Shown: positions 1 through 9,914, counted from the stretch's first letter. The stretch: 64,000 nt of DNA from Pseudomonas argentinensis (GCF_001839655.2 NZ_CP056087.1:496001-560000); one strand, 5' to 3'. Notes: generated by a model from the sequence alone, not told the origin. Translations and numbers: made by a program.

Positions 1-834
1 TTCGAAGTGGGTGGCGGCTTCAACGTGATGGCGGCTGCCACACGTAACGGCCTGAGCACCTGCTACCTGGGCCGGCATGGGGTTGGCCGCTTTGGCGACA
101 TGGCGCGCCAGGCCATGCAGGCGGAGGGCATCGATTGCCGACTGGCGCCAAGCGATGACGGCGATACCGGCCTGTGCGTTGCGCTGACCGATGCCAGCGC
201 CGAGCGCTCGTTCATCACCCGCGTCGGCGCCGAGGGCGTGTTGCAGGCCGAGGATCTAGGCGGCGAAACCGCCACGGCCGACGACTGGGTGATGGTCAGC
301 GGCTACAGCCTGCTGCACGCCGACAAGGCAGGCCCGCTGCTGGGCTGGCTGCAGCAGGGCGGCGCTGCCGGAGCCCTGGTGTTCGACCCGGGCCCCCTGG
401 CCTGCAACCCGGATATCCCTGGCGCCGAGCAGTTGTTGAGGCGGCTGGCGATCTGGAGCAGCAACCGTGAGGAAGCCCTGCAATTCACGGCAACTGACAG
501 TCTGGAACAGGCGCTGCAGCAGCTGACGACGCGCCTGCCGGAGGGCGCGCTGGTGATTCTGCGCGACGGCCCACAGGGCTGCTGGCTGGCCCGGGACGAC
601 TGGCGCCTGCAGGTACCGGGCTTTGCCGTGACTGCACTGGATACCAATGGCGCCGGTGATGCGCATATCGGCGTGTTCCTGGCCAGCCTGGCGGCCGGCT
701 TGAACGAGCAGGCCGCCGCCACCCGGGCCAACGCCGCAGCGGCCATTGCGGTCACCCGGCATGGCCCGGCGACCTGCCCGTCCGCCGGGGAGCTCGATGC
801 CTTCCTGGCAACCCAGTCCGCGGTTCGACGCTGA
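1..834 (+). CDS. PfkB-family carbohydrate/nucleoside kinase, 5' truncated by window
   Basis: The reading frame is open from base 1, so the N-terminus lies outside the window. The visible start of the protein (GGGFNVMAAATRNG) matches the Gly-rich PfkB signature 1 region. The C-terminal part carries signature 2, DTNGAGDAHIGVF, whose GAGD aspartate is the catalytic base in ribokinase-like enzymes. DGPQGCWLA is the usual strand just before the nucleotide-binding loop. The family phosphorylates sugars, nucleosides or related alcohols with ATP. The substrate cannot be read from the sequence. Downstream genes concern flavin/nucleobase-type metabolism, so a nucleoside or ribosyl substrate is possible, but that is inference. 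The gene ends about 100 bp before a convergent DUF1330 gene. Confidence 0.88.
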   Translation, partial: FEVGGGFNVMAAATRNGLSTCYLGRHGVGRFGDMARQAMQAEGIDCRLAPSDDGDTGLCVALTDASAERSFITRVGAEGVLQAEDLGGETATADDWVMVSGYSLLHADKAGPLLGWLQQGGAAGALVFDPGPLACNPDIPGAEQLLRRLAIWSSNREEALQFTATDSLEQALQQLTTRLPEGALVILRDGPQGCWLARDDWRLQVPGFAVTALDTNGAGDAHIGVFLASLAAGLNEQAAATRANAAAAIAVTRHGPATCPSAGELDAFLATQSAVRR

Positions 835-931
835 TCGGCCACTGACCTCTCCCAGGGCTCCCGCACCCGAGCCGTGAACGCCCTTCGCGGTGCTCGGGCA
901 GCCGAGTCCTGCTGGCGCAGTCCCCGTGCAA

Positions 932-1225
932 TCAGGGCGCCATGCCCTCGACGATGATCACTTCCGACCGCGCCGCACCGGCTCGGTGGCTGCTCGCCTC
1001 CTGATAGGCCGCGGAGCGGTAGCAGGCCAGCGCCTGTTCGTACGATTCGAACTCGATCACCACACTACGCTGAGGCGTATCACGACCTTCCTGCGCCTCG
1101 GAGCGGCCGCCGCGGGCCAGGAACCTGCCGCCGAATTCGGCGAACACGGCCGGGGCGCGTTTAGTGTATTCGCTGTAGCGCTCGGGGTCGGTAACGTCCA
1201 CGTGCGCGATCCAGTAACCCTTCAT
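932..1225 (-). CDS. DUF1330 family protein
   Basis: This 97-residue protein begins MKGYWIAHVDVTDPERYSEY and contains VVIEFESYEQALACYRSAAYQ, both typical of DUF1330, a small ferredoxin-like alpha/beta-barrel dimer family of unknown function. A strong Shine-Dalgarno sequence (TAAAGGAGGT) precedes the ATG. The gene is divergent from the RibBA-type gene; the 74 bp between them hold a palindrome centred on GGTATACC, so both are probably controlled by the same regulator. DUF1330 proteins often sit beside oxidoreductases and might act on or bind a small reactive intermediate. No catalytic assignment is justified. Confidence 0.85.
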   Translation of the reverse strand: MKGYWIAHVDVTDPERYSEYTKRAPAVFAEFGGRFLARGGRSEAQEGRDTPQRSVVIEFESYEQALACYRSAAYQEASSHRAGAARSEVIIVEGMAP

Positions 1226-1252
1226 GGTTGACCTCCTTTAATTTGATTTCGT

Positions 1253-1270
1253 ATTACGGTATACCATAAT
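1253..1270. promoter_or_regulatory. Palindromic operator candidate (GGTATACC core), copy 1
   Basis: ATTACGGTATACCATAAT is an 18-bp inverted repeat with a single mismatched pair, lying between the divergent DUF1330 and RibBA-type genes. The same core occurs as a perfect 14-bp palindrome before the luciferase-like gene (7056-7069), and a related half-site occurs before the ABC operon. Size and symmetry suit a GntR-family dimer; the regulator is not visible nearby. Confidence 0.65.
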
Positions 1271-1299
1271 TCAGAATAATCGGACCTGCGAGAACCGCC

Positions 1300-2406
1300 A
1301 TGCCCTTTCACCCCATCCGTGAACTCATCGATGACTTTCGCCAGGGCAAGATGGTCTTGCTGGTGGACGACGAAGACCGCGAGAACGAGGGCGACCTGCT
1401 GCTCGCCGCCGAATTCTGCACCCCCCAGGCGATCAACTTCATGGCCCGCGAAGCCCGCGGCCTGATCTGCCTGACCCTCACCGACGAGCACTGCCAGCGC
1501 CTCGGCCTGGAGCAGATGGTGCCCAGCAACGGTAGCGTATTTTCCACGGCCTTCACCGTGTCCATCGAGGCTGCCAGCGGTATCAGCACCGGCATATCCG
1601 CTGCCGACCGTGCCCACACGGTGCTGACCGCCGTGGCGCCGGGCGCAACGGCAGCCGATCTGGTGCAGCCTGGGCATACCTTCCCGCTGCGCGCCAAGGA
1701 AGGCGGCGTACTGACCCGCGCCGGGCATACCGAGGCAGGCTGCGACCTGGCCAGGCTGGCCGGGCTGACGCCAGCGGCGGTGATCGTCGAGGTGATGAAC
1801 GAGGACGGCAGCATGGCCCGTCGCCCGGAGCTGGAAGCCTTCGCCCACGCCCATGGCATCAGGATCGGCACCATCGCCGACCTGATCCAGTACCGCCTGA
1901 GCACCGAACACACGGTCACCCGCATCGGCGAGCGGCAGTTGCCCACGGTGCACGGCGAGTTCCGTCTGATCACTTATGAAGACCGCATCGCCGGCGGCGT
2001 GCACATGGCCATGGTGATGGGTGATATCCGCCATGACGAGCCCACCCTGGCGCGGGTTCACGCCATCGACCCGCTGCGTGATCTGGTCGGCGCCGAGTAC
2101 ACCGGCCCGCGCAGCTGGACGCTGTGGGCCGCCCTGGAGCGCATCGCCGCCGACGGCAAGGGCGTGGTCGTGGTGCTGGCCAACCATGAGTCGTCGCAGG
2201 CCCTGCTCGAGCGAGTACCGCAGCTGACCCAGCCGCAGCGGCCGTTCAACCGCGGACAGAGCCGGGTGTATTCGGAGGTCGGCACCGGGGCACAGATTCT
2301 CCAGGATCTCGGCGTCGGCAAGCTGCGCCATCTGGGCCCGCCGCTCAAGTACGCGGGTCTTGCCGGCTACGAGCTGGAAGTGGTGGAAAGCGTACCGTTC
2401 GAGTGA
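1300..2406 (+). CDS. ribBA: 3,4-dihydroxy-2-butanone 4-phosphate synthase with degenerate GTP cyclohydrolase II domain (RibBA/RibBX type)
   Basis: This 368-residue protein has two domains. Residues 1 to about 200 form an intact RibB domain: [17 protein letters not shown] holds the acidic Mg/substrate residues, and [20 protein letters not shown] plus [11 protein letters not shown] complete the active site. It converts ribulose 5-phosphate to DHBP and formate for lumazine synthesis. The C-terminal part aligns with GTP cyclohydrolase II, but where RibA has the zinc cysteines after VHSEC this protein reads [20 protein letters not shown] with no cysteine. The second activity is therefore probably absent, as in proteins described as RibBX. 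It heads an accessory locus with a flavin-dependent monooxygenase, so it is probably an extra copy raising flavin supply rather than the housekeeping enzyme. No FMN riboswitch is seen upstream. Confidence 0.92.
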   Translation: MPFHPIRELIDDFRQGKMVLLVDDEDRENEGDLLLAAEFCTPQAINFMAREARGLICLTLTDEHCQRLGLEQMVPSNGSVFSTAFTVSIEAASGISTGISAADRAHTVLTAVAPGATAADLVQPGHTFPLRAKEGGVLTRAGHTEAGCDLARLAGLTPAAVIVEVMNEDGSMARRPELEAFAHAHGIRIGTIADLIQYRLSTEHTVTRIGERQLPTVHGEFRLITYEDRIAGGVHMAMVMGDIRHDEPTLARVHAIDPLRDLVGAEYTGPRSWTLWAALERIAADGKGVVVVLANHESSQALLERVPQLTQPQRPFNRGQSRVYSEVGTGAQILQDLGVGKLRHLGPPLKYAGLAGYELEVVESVPFE

Positions 2407-2464
2407 CGGACGGCCGGTTGTACGAGGACAACACCTGGTATGGCAAATGGCTTGCGGAAACTTT

Positions 2465-2487
2465 GGAATACCATAATATGATATTCC
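2465..2487. promoter_or_regulatory. Palindromic operator candidate, copy 2 (before ABC operon)
   Basis: A 23-bp near-perfect inverted repeat has arms GGAATA and TATTCC. Its left half includes ATACCATAAT, the same half-site as the palindrome at 1253-1270. It lies 143 bp upstream of the binding-protein start, in the 223-bp gap after the RibBA-type gene, and is probably bound by the same regulator. Confidence 0.5.
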
Positions 2488-2629
2488 TAATGCCAGCCAG
2501 ATTATCGCCTGTCCCGCCCGGGTCACCCCGACTGCAGCACCGGTGATGGCCGCCATTGAAGAACCACTGCTCCGGTCAAGCGGGCAAAACGCTCGCTTGC
2601 GCACAAACACAACAAAGAGGGCAAGCAAG

Positions 2630-3655
2630 ATGGTGTTTATCAAAGGTATTACCTCGGTGCTCGCCGCGAGCATCCTGAGTGCGGCAATCACCACCAGTGC
2701 CTCGGCGCAAACCGTCAACTTCGTCAGCTGGGGTGGCACCACCCAGGATGCCCAGAAGGCCGCCTGGGCCGAGCCCTTCACCCGCGACACCAAGATCACC
2801 GTGGTGCAGGACGGCCCGACCGACTACGGCAAGCTCAAGGCCATGGTGGAGAGCGGCAACGTGCAGTGGGACGTGGTCGACGTGGAAGCCGACTTCGCCC
2901 TGCGCGCCGCCGCCGAAGGCCTGCTCGAGCCGCTGGACTTCAACGTCATCGAGCGTGATCGCATCGACCCGCGCTTCGTCAACGAGCATGGCGTCGGCTC
3001 GTTCTTCTTTTCCTTCGTGCTCGGCTTCAACGAGGGCGCTATCGGCGGCAAGAAGCCCGAGGACTGGAGCGCGCTATTCGACACCGCCACCTACCCCGGC
3101 AAGCGTGCCCTGTACAAATGGCCGAGCCCCGGCGTGCTGGAACTGGCCCTGCTGGCCGACGGCGTAGAAAAGGACCAGCTGTACCCGCTGGACCTGGACC
3201 GCGCCTTCAAGAAACTCGACACCATCAAGAAGGACATCGTCTGGTGGGGCGGCGGCGCGCAGTCGCAGCAATTGCTGGCCTCCGGCGAAGCGAGCATCGG
3301 GCAGTTCTGGAATGGCCGTATCCACGCGCTGCAGGAAGACGGCGCGCCGGTCGCGGCGAGCTGGAAACAGAACCTGGTGATGGCCGACATGCTGGTCGTT
3401 CCCAAAGGCGCCAAGAACAAGGAGGCGGCCATGAAGTTCCTGGCTCATTCCAGCAGCGCCAAGGGCCAGGCCGACTTCTCCAACCTGACCGCCTACGCCC
3501 CGGTCAACCTGGACAGCGTGGCACGCCTGGACTCGGTGCTGGCAGAGAACCTGCCGACCGCCCACGAGGCTGACCAGATCACCCTGGACTACGCCTACTG
3601 GGCCAAGAACGGCGCGCAGATCGCCACCCGCTGGAACGAATGGCTGGTGAAATGA
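2630..3655 (+). CDS. ABC transporter periplasmic binding protein, PotD-like
   Basis: This is a 341-residue exported protein. MVFIKGITSVLAASILSAAI with a cleavage site near TSASA-Q (about residue 26) is a Sec signal peptide. The mature start TVNFVSWGGTTQDAQKAAWAEPF is typical of the spermidine/putrescine (PotD/PotF) cluster of binding proteins. I chose the ATG at 2630 because AAAGAGG precedes it at good spacing and the signal peptide begins there; an earlier in-frame start at 2543 would add 29 residues that break the signal peptide. It is the first gene of a four-gene importer operon. The ligand is unknown: the family also binds many non-polyamine compounds, and the locus context suggests a substrate for the monooxygenase downstream. 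Confidence 0.9.
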   Translation: MVFIKGITSVLAASILSAAITTSASAQTVNFVSWGGTTQDAQKAAWAEPFTRDTKITVVQDGPTDYGKLKAMVESGNVQWDVVDVEADFALRAAAEGLLEPLDFNVIERDRIDPRFVNEHGVGSFFFSFVLGFNEGAIGGKKPEDWSALFDTATYPGKRALYKWPSPGVLELALLADGVEKDQLYPLDLDRAFKKLDTIKKDIVWWGGGAQSQQLLASGEASIGQFWNGRIHALQEDGAPVAASWKQNLVMADMLVVPKGAKNKEAAMKFLAHSSSAKGQADFSNLTAYAPVNLDSVARLDSVLAENLPTAHEADQITLDYAYWAKNGAQIATRWNEWLVK

Positions 3656-3656
3656 G

Positions 3657-4565
3657 ATGACCGCGCTCCGTACCCCCGAGGTCGGTGCAGCAGACCGTCA
3701 GCGTGGCAACGCTGACGGCAACCCGGAACGGGCGGCGCGCTGGCGCGGTGCCCCGTACCTGCTGCCGGCCCTGCTGTTTCTCGGCTTGTTCTTCCTGGTG
3801 CCGCTGGTCAGCCTGCTGCTGCGCGGCGTGCTGGAGCCGGAGCCGGGCCTGGGCAACTACGCCCAACTGTTCGCCAACTCGGCCTACTCCAAGGTGCTGT
3901 TCAACACCTTCGCGGTGGCCGGGCTGGTCACCCTGATCAGCCTGCTGCTGGGCTTTCCCCTGGCCTGGGCGATCACCCTGATGCCCAGCGGCTGGGGTCG
4001 CTGGCTGTTGAATATCGTGCTGCTGTCGATGTGGACCAGCCTGCTGGCGCGTACCTACTCGTGGCTGGTGCTGCTGCAGTCCTCGGGTGTGGTCAACAAG
4101 TTCCTGATGGGCATCGGCATCATCGATCAACCCCTGGAGATGGTGCACAACCTGACCGGCGTGGTGATCGGCATGAGCTATATCATGATCCCGTTCATCG
4201 TGCTGCCCCTGCAGGCGACCATGAGCGCCATCGACCCGATGGTGTTGCAGGCCGGCTCGATCTGCGGCGCCAGCCCGTGGCGCAACTTCTTCAAGGTGTT
4301 CATTCCGCTGTGCCGGCCGGGCATCTTCAGCGGCGGCCTGATGGTCTTCGTGATGTCCCTCGGCTACTACGTGACCCCGGCGCTGCTCGGCGGCGCGCAG
4401 AACATGATGCTGCCCGAATTCATCATCCAGCAGGTGCAGTCGTTCCTCAACTGGGGCATTGCCAGCGCGGCCGCAGCCTTGCTGATCCTCATCACCCTGG
4501 TGTTGTTCTACGTCTACCTGAAGCTGCAACCGGAATCGCCGGTCGCTTCCAGCACTGCGAGGTAA
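3657..4565 (+). CDS. ABC transporter permease, PotB-like
   Basis: This is a 302-residue inner-membrane permease with about six membrane segments, the first at residues 33-55 (YLLPALLFLGLFFLVPLVSLLL). The EAA loop that contacts the ATPase is recognisable around QAGSICGASPWRNFFKVFIPLCRPG. The start lies one base after the stop of the binding protein, so the two are translationally coupled. It pairs with the PotC-like permease at 4572 as a heterodimeric channel. The substrate is set by the binding protein and is unknown. Confidence 0.9.
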   Translation: MTALRTPEVGAADRQRGNADGNPERAARWRGAPYLLPALLFLGLFFLVPLVSLLLRGVLEPEPGLGNYAQLFANSAYSKVLFNTFAVAGLVTLISLLLGFPLAWAITLMPSGWGRWLLNIVLLSMWTSLLARTYSWLVLLQSSGVVNKFLMGIGIIDQPLEMVHNLTGVVIGMSYIMIPFIVLPLQATMSAIDPMVLQAGSICGASPWRNFFKVFIPLCRPGIFSGGLMVFVMSLGYYVTPALLGGAQNMMLPEFIIQQVQSFLNWGIASAAAALLILITLVLFYVYLKLQPESPVASSTAR

Positions 4566-4571
4566 GCCGCC

Positions 4572-5381
4572 ATGCTGCTGTCACCCAATGCCATGGGTCG
4601 TGGCCTGCGCTACGGCCTGACCGCGACCACCGCGCTGATCGCCGTGTTCCTGCTGCTGCCGATCCTGTTCATCGTGCTGCTGTCGTTCGGCTCTTCGCAG
4701 TGGCTGGTCTTCCCGCCACCGGGCTGGACGTTCAAGTGGTACGGGCAGTTCTTTTCCAACGCCCAGTGGATGGACTCGGCGCTGGTCAGCCTCAAGGTGG
4801 CCATGCTGACCACCCTGTGCGCCCTGGCCATCGGCCTGCCAAGTGCCTTCGCCCTGGTGCGCGGCAAGTTCCCGGGTCGTGAGCTGCTGTACGCGCTGTT
4901 CACCCTGCCGATGATCGTGCCGCTGGTGATCATCGCCGTGGCCGTGTACGCGTTGTTCCTCAAGCTCGGCTACACCGGCACGCTGTTCGCCTTCGTGGTC
5001 AGCCACGTGATCGTCGCGCTGCCGTTCACCATCATCTCGATCATCAACTCGCTGAAGCTGTTCGACCGGTCCATCGAGGATGCCGCGGTGATCTGCGGCG
5101 CCACGCGCCTGCAGGCCATCGTCAAGGTGACCTTCCCGGCGATTCGCCCGGGCCTGGTCTCCGGTGGGCTGTTCGCCTTCCTGGTGTCGTGGGACGAGGT
5201 GGTGCTCAGCGTGATGATGGCCAGCCCCGGCCTGCAGACGCTACCGGTGAAGATGTGGACGACGCTGCGCCAGGATCTCACTCCGGTGATCGCCGTCGCC
5301 TCGACGCTGCTGATCGCCCTTTCCCTGCTGGTCATGATCATCGCCGCCATTGCACGCCGGCGCGCCGAAGCCAAAGGCTGA
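4572..5381 (+). CDS. ABC transporter permease, PotC-like
   Basis: This is a 269-residue inner-membrane permease, the second half of the channel. Six hydrophobic segments are visible, beginning with TATTALIAVFLLLPILFIVLL, and an EAA motif lies at DAAVICGATRLQAIVKVTFPAI. It starts six bases after the previous permease. Its position in the binding protein - permease - permease - ATPase order is that of a full polyamine-type (PotDBCA) importer. Confidence 0.9.
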   Translation: MLLSPNAMGRGLRYGLTATTALIAVFLLLPILFIVLLSFGSSQWLVFPPPGWTFKWYGQFFSNAQWMDSALVSLKVAMLTTLCALAIGLPSAFALVRGKFPGRELLYALFTLPMIVPLVIIAVAVYALFLKLGYTGTLFAFVVSHVIVALPFTIISIINSLKLFDRSIEDAAVICGATRLQAIVKVTFPAIRPGLVSGGLFAFLVSWDEVVLSVMMASPGLQTLPVKMWTTLRQDLTPVIAVASTLLIALSLLVMIIAAIARRRAEAKG

Positions 5382-5398
5382 GCGCCGAGGAGAACCCC

Positions 5399-6547
<1,149 letters not shown>

Positions 6548-6578
6548 GTGGTGGTGCGCTGACAGGAAATCCACACCT

Positions 6579-6643
6579 GTGGGAACGGGCGGGGACGCCC
6601 AGTCCATGCCCGTGGTTTTTTCGCGGGCATGGCCCGCTCCCAC
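6579..6643. repeat. REP-like palindromic repeat, family A, copy 1
   Basis: A 65-bp imperfect palindrome starts GTGGGAACGGGCGGGGACGC and ends GGGCATGGCCCGCTCCCAC. An almost identical element lies at 52026-52089, an inverted variant at 24636-24700, and partial copies near 40890 and 56526. All lie between genes, as is usual for Pseudomonas REP elements. Here it follows the ABC operon and may stabilise its mRNA 3' end. Confidence 0.75.
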
Positions 6644-6833
6644 ATCAGCTCACCGCCGCCCCATCCGTTACACCCGCCCCGATCAAGTGGTACCGCTTTT
6701 CCCACACAAAACCAGCGCATCCGGCGGCTAACACCGCCGCCACCCGCTCCAGCGCCTCCGGCGATCTGGAGCACATCTTGCAATGTGCCATCGCAATACG
6801 GGCCGCGGCATTTGGCCAGGCCGGTAACCAGGA

Positions 6834-7007
6834 GTGTCTTTATCGTCGGTCAACCTCGGTGCCTCGGCCCTGGTCGACCCCAAGCTCGCGGAAAACCAGC
6901 CGGGCGCCCGCAAAGCCGGGCAGATCACCCTCGGCTTCAAATACCAGAGCCTCTACGGCGAGCGCATCGCCGAGCGCTGGTATGCCTGGCAGGTCGCCAG
7001 GAACTGA
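6834..7007 (+). pseudogene. Possible 3' remnant of a decayed gene
   Basis: Within the 605-bp gap between the importer and the monooxygenase, one frame reads about 57 residues with natural-looking composition, ending GERIAERWYAWQVARN and a stop at 7005-7007. The codons use G/C in the third position as real genes here do. No start codon with a ribosome site and no complete domain could be found, and I do not recognise the family. It could be the tail of a deleted gene or a small unknown protein starting at GTG 6834. Confidence 0.3.
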
Positions 7008-7055
7008 AGCTTTTCGACATGAGGGATCTCGAGCACTCGCCAAAGTATTTTATAT

Positions 7056-7069
7056 TATGGTATACCATA
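7056..7069. promoter_or_regulatory. Palindromic operator candidate (GGTATACC core), copy 3
   Basis: TATGGTATACCATA is a perfect 14-bp palindrome 84 bp upstream of the luciferase-like monooxygenase start. Extended leftward (ATTATGGTATACCATA) it matches the copy at 1253-1270 at 15 of 16 bases. It links the monooxygenase to the RibBA/DUF1330 and ABC units as one regulon. Confidence 0.65.
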
Positions 7070-7152
7070 GACCACGAGCCATCTGATCCTGCAGGCGGCC
7101 AGTCCCGACAGCGCCTCGCGCCTGGGGCCTTACAAGAATCGAGGAAAGCGAC

Positions 7153-8196
7153 ATGAAATTTTCTTTGTTCGTCCACATGGAACGCTACGACCAGGAAGTC
7201 GGCCACCGCGAGCTGTTCGATCAGTTGACCGAGCTCACCCTGTTGGCCGAGGCCGGCGGCTTCAGCACCGTGTGGGTTGGCGAGCACCACGCCATGGAAT
7301 ACACCATCTCGCCAAGTCCGATGCCGATCCTCGCCTACCTGGCGGCCCGTACCAGCACCATTCGCCTCGGCGCCGGCACCATCATCGCGCCGTTCTGGAA
7401 CCCGATCCGCGTAGCAGGTGAATGCGCCCTGCTCGACGTGATCAGCAACGGTCGCATGGAAGTCGGCCTGGCCCGTGGTGCCTACCAGTACGAGTTCGAC
7501 CGCATGGCCGGTGGCATGCCGGCCAGCGATGGCGGCAAGTACCTGCGCGAGATGGTGCCGGTGGTCAAGGCGCTGTGGAAAGGTGATTACGCCCACGACG
7601 GCGAGATCTGGAAATTCCCCACCAGCACCTCGTCGCCCAAGCCCCTGCAGCAGCCGCTGCCGCCCGTGTGGATCGCCGCCCGCGACCCGGACTCGCACAA
7701 CTTCGCGGTGGCCAACGGCTGCAACGTGATGGTCACGCCGCTGATGAAGGGCGACGAGGAAGTGGTCGACCTGAACGACAAGTTCAATGCCGCCCTGGCC
7801 AACAACCCCGGCGTACCGCGCCCACAGTTGATGGTGCTGCGCCATACTCACGTGCACCTGGCCGACGACCCTGACGGCTGGAAGGTAGGCGCCGCGGCAA
7901 TCTCGCGTTTCTACCGCACCTTCGATGCCTGGTTCGGCAACAAGACCACCCCGGTCGACGGCCTGCTGGATCCGAGCCCTGAAGAGAAATTCAAGGAGCG
8001 CCCGGAGTTCGAACTGGAGAACATCCGCAAGAACACCATGATCGGCACGCCCGAGGAAATCATCGCGCGCATTCGTCACTACCAGGAACTGGGCGTCGAC
8101 GAATTCAGCTTCTGGGCCGACAACAGCCTGCCCTACGCCGAGAAGAAAAAGTCCCTGGAGCTGTTCATCCAGCACGTGGTGCCAGTCTTCCGCTGA
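7153..8196 (+). CDS. LLM-class flavin-dependent oxidoreductase (bacterial luciferase-like)
   Basis: This 347-residue enzyme is of the luciferase-like TIM-barrel superfamily. The N-terminus MKFSLFVHMERYDQ, the segment VWVGEHHAMEYTISPSP and the phosphate-binding region around GLARGAYQYEFDRM are characteristic of LuxA-like two-component monooxygenases. These use FMNH2 supplied by a separate reductase to oxygenate a small molecule. AGGAAAG precedes the ATG. A GGTATACC palindrome lies upstream, shared with the RibBA-type and ABC genes, which suggests that imported substrate is oxidised by this enzyme while extra RibB activity supports flavin demand. No flavin reductase gene is visible in the window. 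The substrate is unknown. Confidence 0.9.
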   Translation: MKFSLFVHMERYDQEVGHRELFDQLTELTLLAEAGGFSTVWVGEHHAMEYTISPSPMPILAYLAARTSTIRLGAGTIIAPFWNPIRVAGECALLDVISNGRMEVGLARGAYQYEFDRMAGGMPASDGGKYLREMVPVVKALWKGDYAHDGEIWKFPTSTSSPKPLQQPLPPVWIAARDPDSHNFAVANGCNVMVTPLMKGDEEVVDLNDKFNAALANNPGVPRPQLMVLRHTHVHLADDPDGWKVGAAAISRFYRTFDAWFGNKTTPVDGLLDPSPEEKFKERPEFELENIRKNTMIGTPEEIIARIRHYQELGVDEFSFWADNSLPYAEKKKSLELFIQHVVPVFR

Positions 8197-8469
8197 GCCC
8201 CGCCACCGCTGCACCGGCCACGCCGGGCAGCGGTTTTCGCCAACCTGGCGATACGCAAAACCCTATCCGAATAAAGACAAGAAGTAGGTTTCCCATGGTG
8301 TTCCGCACAGCCCTGCTGCTCCACCCCTCCCCGTTCTCCGCCGCCTGCAAGCCGCCCCGCAGCAGGCGCAGCTGACTCGTTCAGCCACCCCCACGCATCT
8401 ATACCCAACGGCCTGCCCCGCCCCACGCGGCGCTGCATGCCGTCGCCACCTTGCGCAGGAGAACCCGAC
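8197..8469. other. Intergenic gap without recognisable gene
   Basis: The 273 bp between the monooxygenase and the NCS1 permease contain no supported open frame, no operator of the GGTATACC type and no clear terminator. A Shine-Dalgarno sequence (GCGCAGGAGAA) at its end serves the permease. Confidence 0.5.
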
Positions 8470-9876
8470 ATGTCCCATTCCAACGCTCCGCAAGAGCTCG
8501 TCGAAAGCAACAGCGTTGGCCAGGTGGCCGACGCCGACCGTCATGGCCGCGTCCGTGATCTGTTCACCCTGTGGTTCAGCACCAATATCGCGCCACTGCC
8601 CATCGTCACCGGTGCCATGGCCGTGCAGGTGTTTCACCTGAGCATCGGCTGGGCGATCTGCGCCATCCTGGTTGGCCACCTGCTTGGCGGCATCGTGCTT
8701 GGCCTGGCTTCGGCCCAAGGGCCGCAGATGGGCCTGCCGCAGATGCTGCAGAGCCGCGGTCAGTTCGGCCGCTACGGTGCGCTGCTGGTAGTGGTGATCG
8801 CCGCCGTGCTGTACATCGGCTTCTTCATCTCCAACTGCGTTTTGGCCGGCAAATCCATCCACAGCGTGGCGCCGGATCTGCCCCTGCCTGCCGCCGTGCT
8901 GATCGGCGCCTGCGCCGCGACGCTGATCGGCATCCTGGGCTACAACTTCATCCACACCCTCAACCGTATCGGCACCTGGGTGATGGGCATCGGCCTGCTG
9001 GCGGGCTTTATCGCCCTGTTCGCCAACGGCCTGCCGGCGGACTTCGCCAGCCGTGGTGGCTTCAACCTGGCCGGCTGGCTGGCGATGGCCTCCCTGGGCG
9101 CCATCTGGCAGATCTCCTTCGCGCCCTACACCTCGGACTACTCGCGCTACCTGCCGCGCAACGTGGGCATCTGGAAGCCGTTTCTCGCCACCTACTGCGG
9201 CGCCGTGCTGGGCACCGCGCTGTGCTTCATCTTCGGCACCCTGGTGGCGCTGTCGGTGAGCGCCGAGACCGACACCATGGACGCGGTGAAGCAGAGCACC
9301 GGCGTGTTCGGCCCGGTGCTCATGCTGCTGTTCATCCTCAGCATCATCAGCCACAACGCCCTGAACCTGTATGGCGCGGTACTGGCGCTGATCACCTCGG
9401 TGCAGACCTTCGCCGCCGACTGGGCGCCCAGCCGCCAGGCCCGGGTGGCCCTCTCGTCGATCCTGCTGGTGGCCTGCTGCGTGGTCGCGGTAACCGCGCC
9501 GGCGGACTTCATCGCGCGCTTCATGCAGCTGATCCTGGCGATGATGATCGTGCTGGTGCCCTGGGCGGTGATCAACCTCGCCGACTTCTACCTGGTGCAG
9601 AAGCAGCGCTATCACATTCCCTCGCTGTTCGACGCCACGGGCGGCATCTACGGGCGCTTCAACCCCAATGCAGTCAGCGCCTACGCCATCGGCATCCTGG
9701 TCCAGCTGCCGTTCGCGGTCACGCCGATCTATACCGGCCCCATCGCCAGCAAGCTGGATGGCGCCGACCTGTCGTGGCTGGTGGCGATCGTCGTTACCCT
9801 GCCGCTGTACCTGCTGCTATCGGGCCGCGACACGGTGTACCGGCGCAGGCAAATCTCGGCGCTGTCGCGGGCCTGA
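8470..9876 (+). CDS. NCS1-family nucleobase:cation symporter (cytosine/purine permease)
   Basis: This is a 468-residue integral membrane protein with about 12 hydrophobic segments. The stretch HGRVRDLFTLWFSTNIAPLP is the family start, FMQLILAMMIVLVPWAVINLADFYLV lies in the later helices, and ISFAPYTSDYSRYLP is the conserved NCS1 loop. Relatives carry cytosine, purines, allantoin, hydantoins or thiamin precursors. The ATG at 8470 follows AGGAGAACCCGAC; the open frame extends 11 codons further without a ribosome site. Its place between a monooxygenase locus and an allantoinase/racemase locus points to a nucleobase or ureide substrate (inference). A stable hairpin follows the stop. Confidence 0.88.
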   Translation: MSHSNAPQELVESNSVGQVADADRHGRVRDLFTLWFSTNIAPLPIVTGAMAVQVFHLSIGWAICAILVGHLLGGIVLGLASAQGPQMGLPQMLQSRGQFGRYGALLVVVIAAVLYIGFFISNCVLAGKSIHSVAPDLPLPAAVLIGACAATLIGILGYNFIHTLNRIGTWVMGIGLLAGFIALFANGLPADFASRGGFNLAGWLAMASLGAIWQISFAPYTSDYSRYLPRNVGIWKPFLATYCGAVLGTALCFIFGTLVALSVSAETDTMDAVKQSTGVFGPVLMLLFILSIISHNALNLYGAVLALITSVQTFAADWAPSRQARVALSSILLVACCVVAVTAPADFIARFMQLILAMMIVLVPWAVINLADFYLVQKQRYHIPSLFDATGGIYGRFNPNAVSAYAIGILVQLPFAVTPIYTGPIASKLDGADLSWLVAIVVTLPLYLLLSGRDTVYRRRQISALSRA

Positions 9877-9891
9877 TGGCAGGCATCGGCG

Positions 9892-9914
9892 AAGCCCCGC
9901 CGCTTGCGGGGCTT
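9892..9914 (+). terminator. GC-rich hairpin after NCS1 permease
   Basis: AAGCCCCGC and GCGGGGCTT form a 9-bp perfect stem with a 5-base loop, 16 bp after the permease stop. The following bases (GCTCGATG) are not T-rich, so it may act as an attenuating or 3'-protecting hairpin rather than a full intrinsic terminator. Confidence 0.5.

Noticed and set aside
1226..1299. FMN riboswitch before the RibBA-type gene
   Set aside because: Only 74 bp are available and none of the conserved RFN blocks (AGGAxxxxTTCGGGG-type) is present.
1222..2799. Long open frame (525 codons) on the minus strand across the RibBA-type gene
   Set aside because: It is antisense to a protein with clear catalytic motifs, has no recognisable domain, and arises from GC-rich codon bias.
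6629..7156. 175-codon frame starting in the REP element
   Set aside because: It begins inside a palindromic repeat, has biased Pro/Arg composition and overlaps the operator; no domain is visible.
8263..9615. 450-codon minus-strand frame opposite the NCS1 permease
   Set aside because: His/Gln/Arg-rich antisense shadow with no motif; the plus-strand permease is clear.
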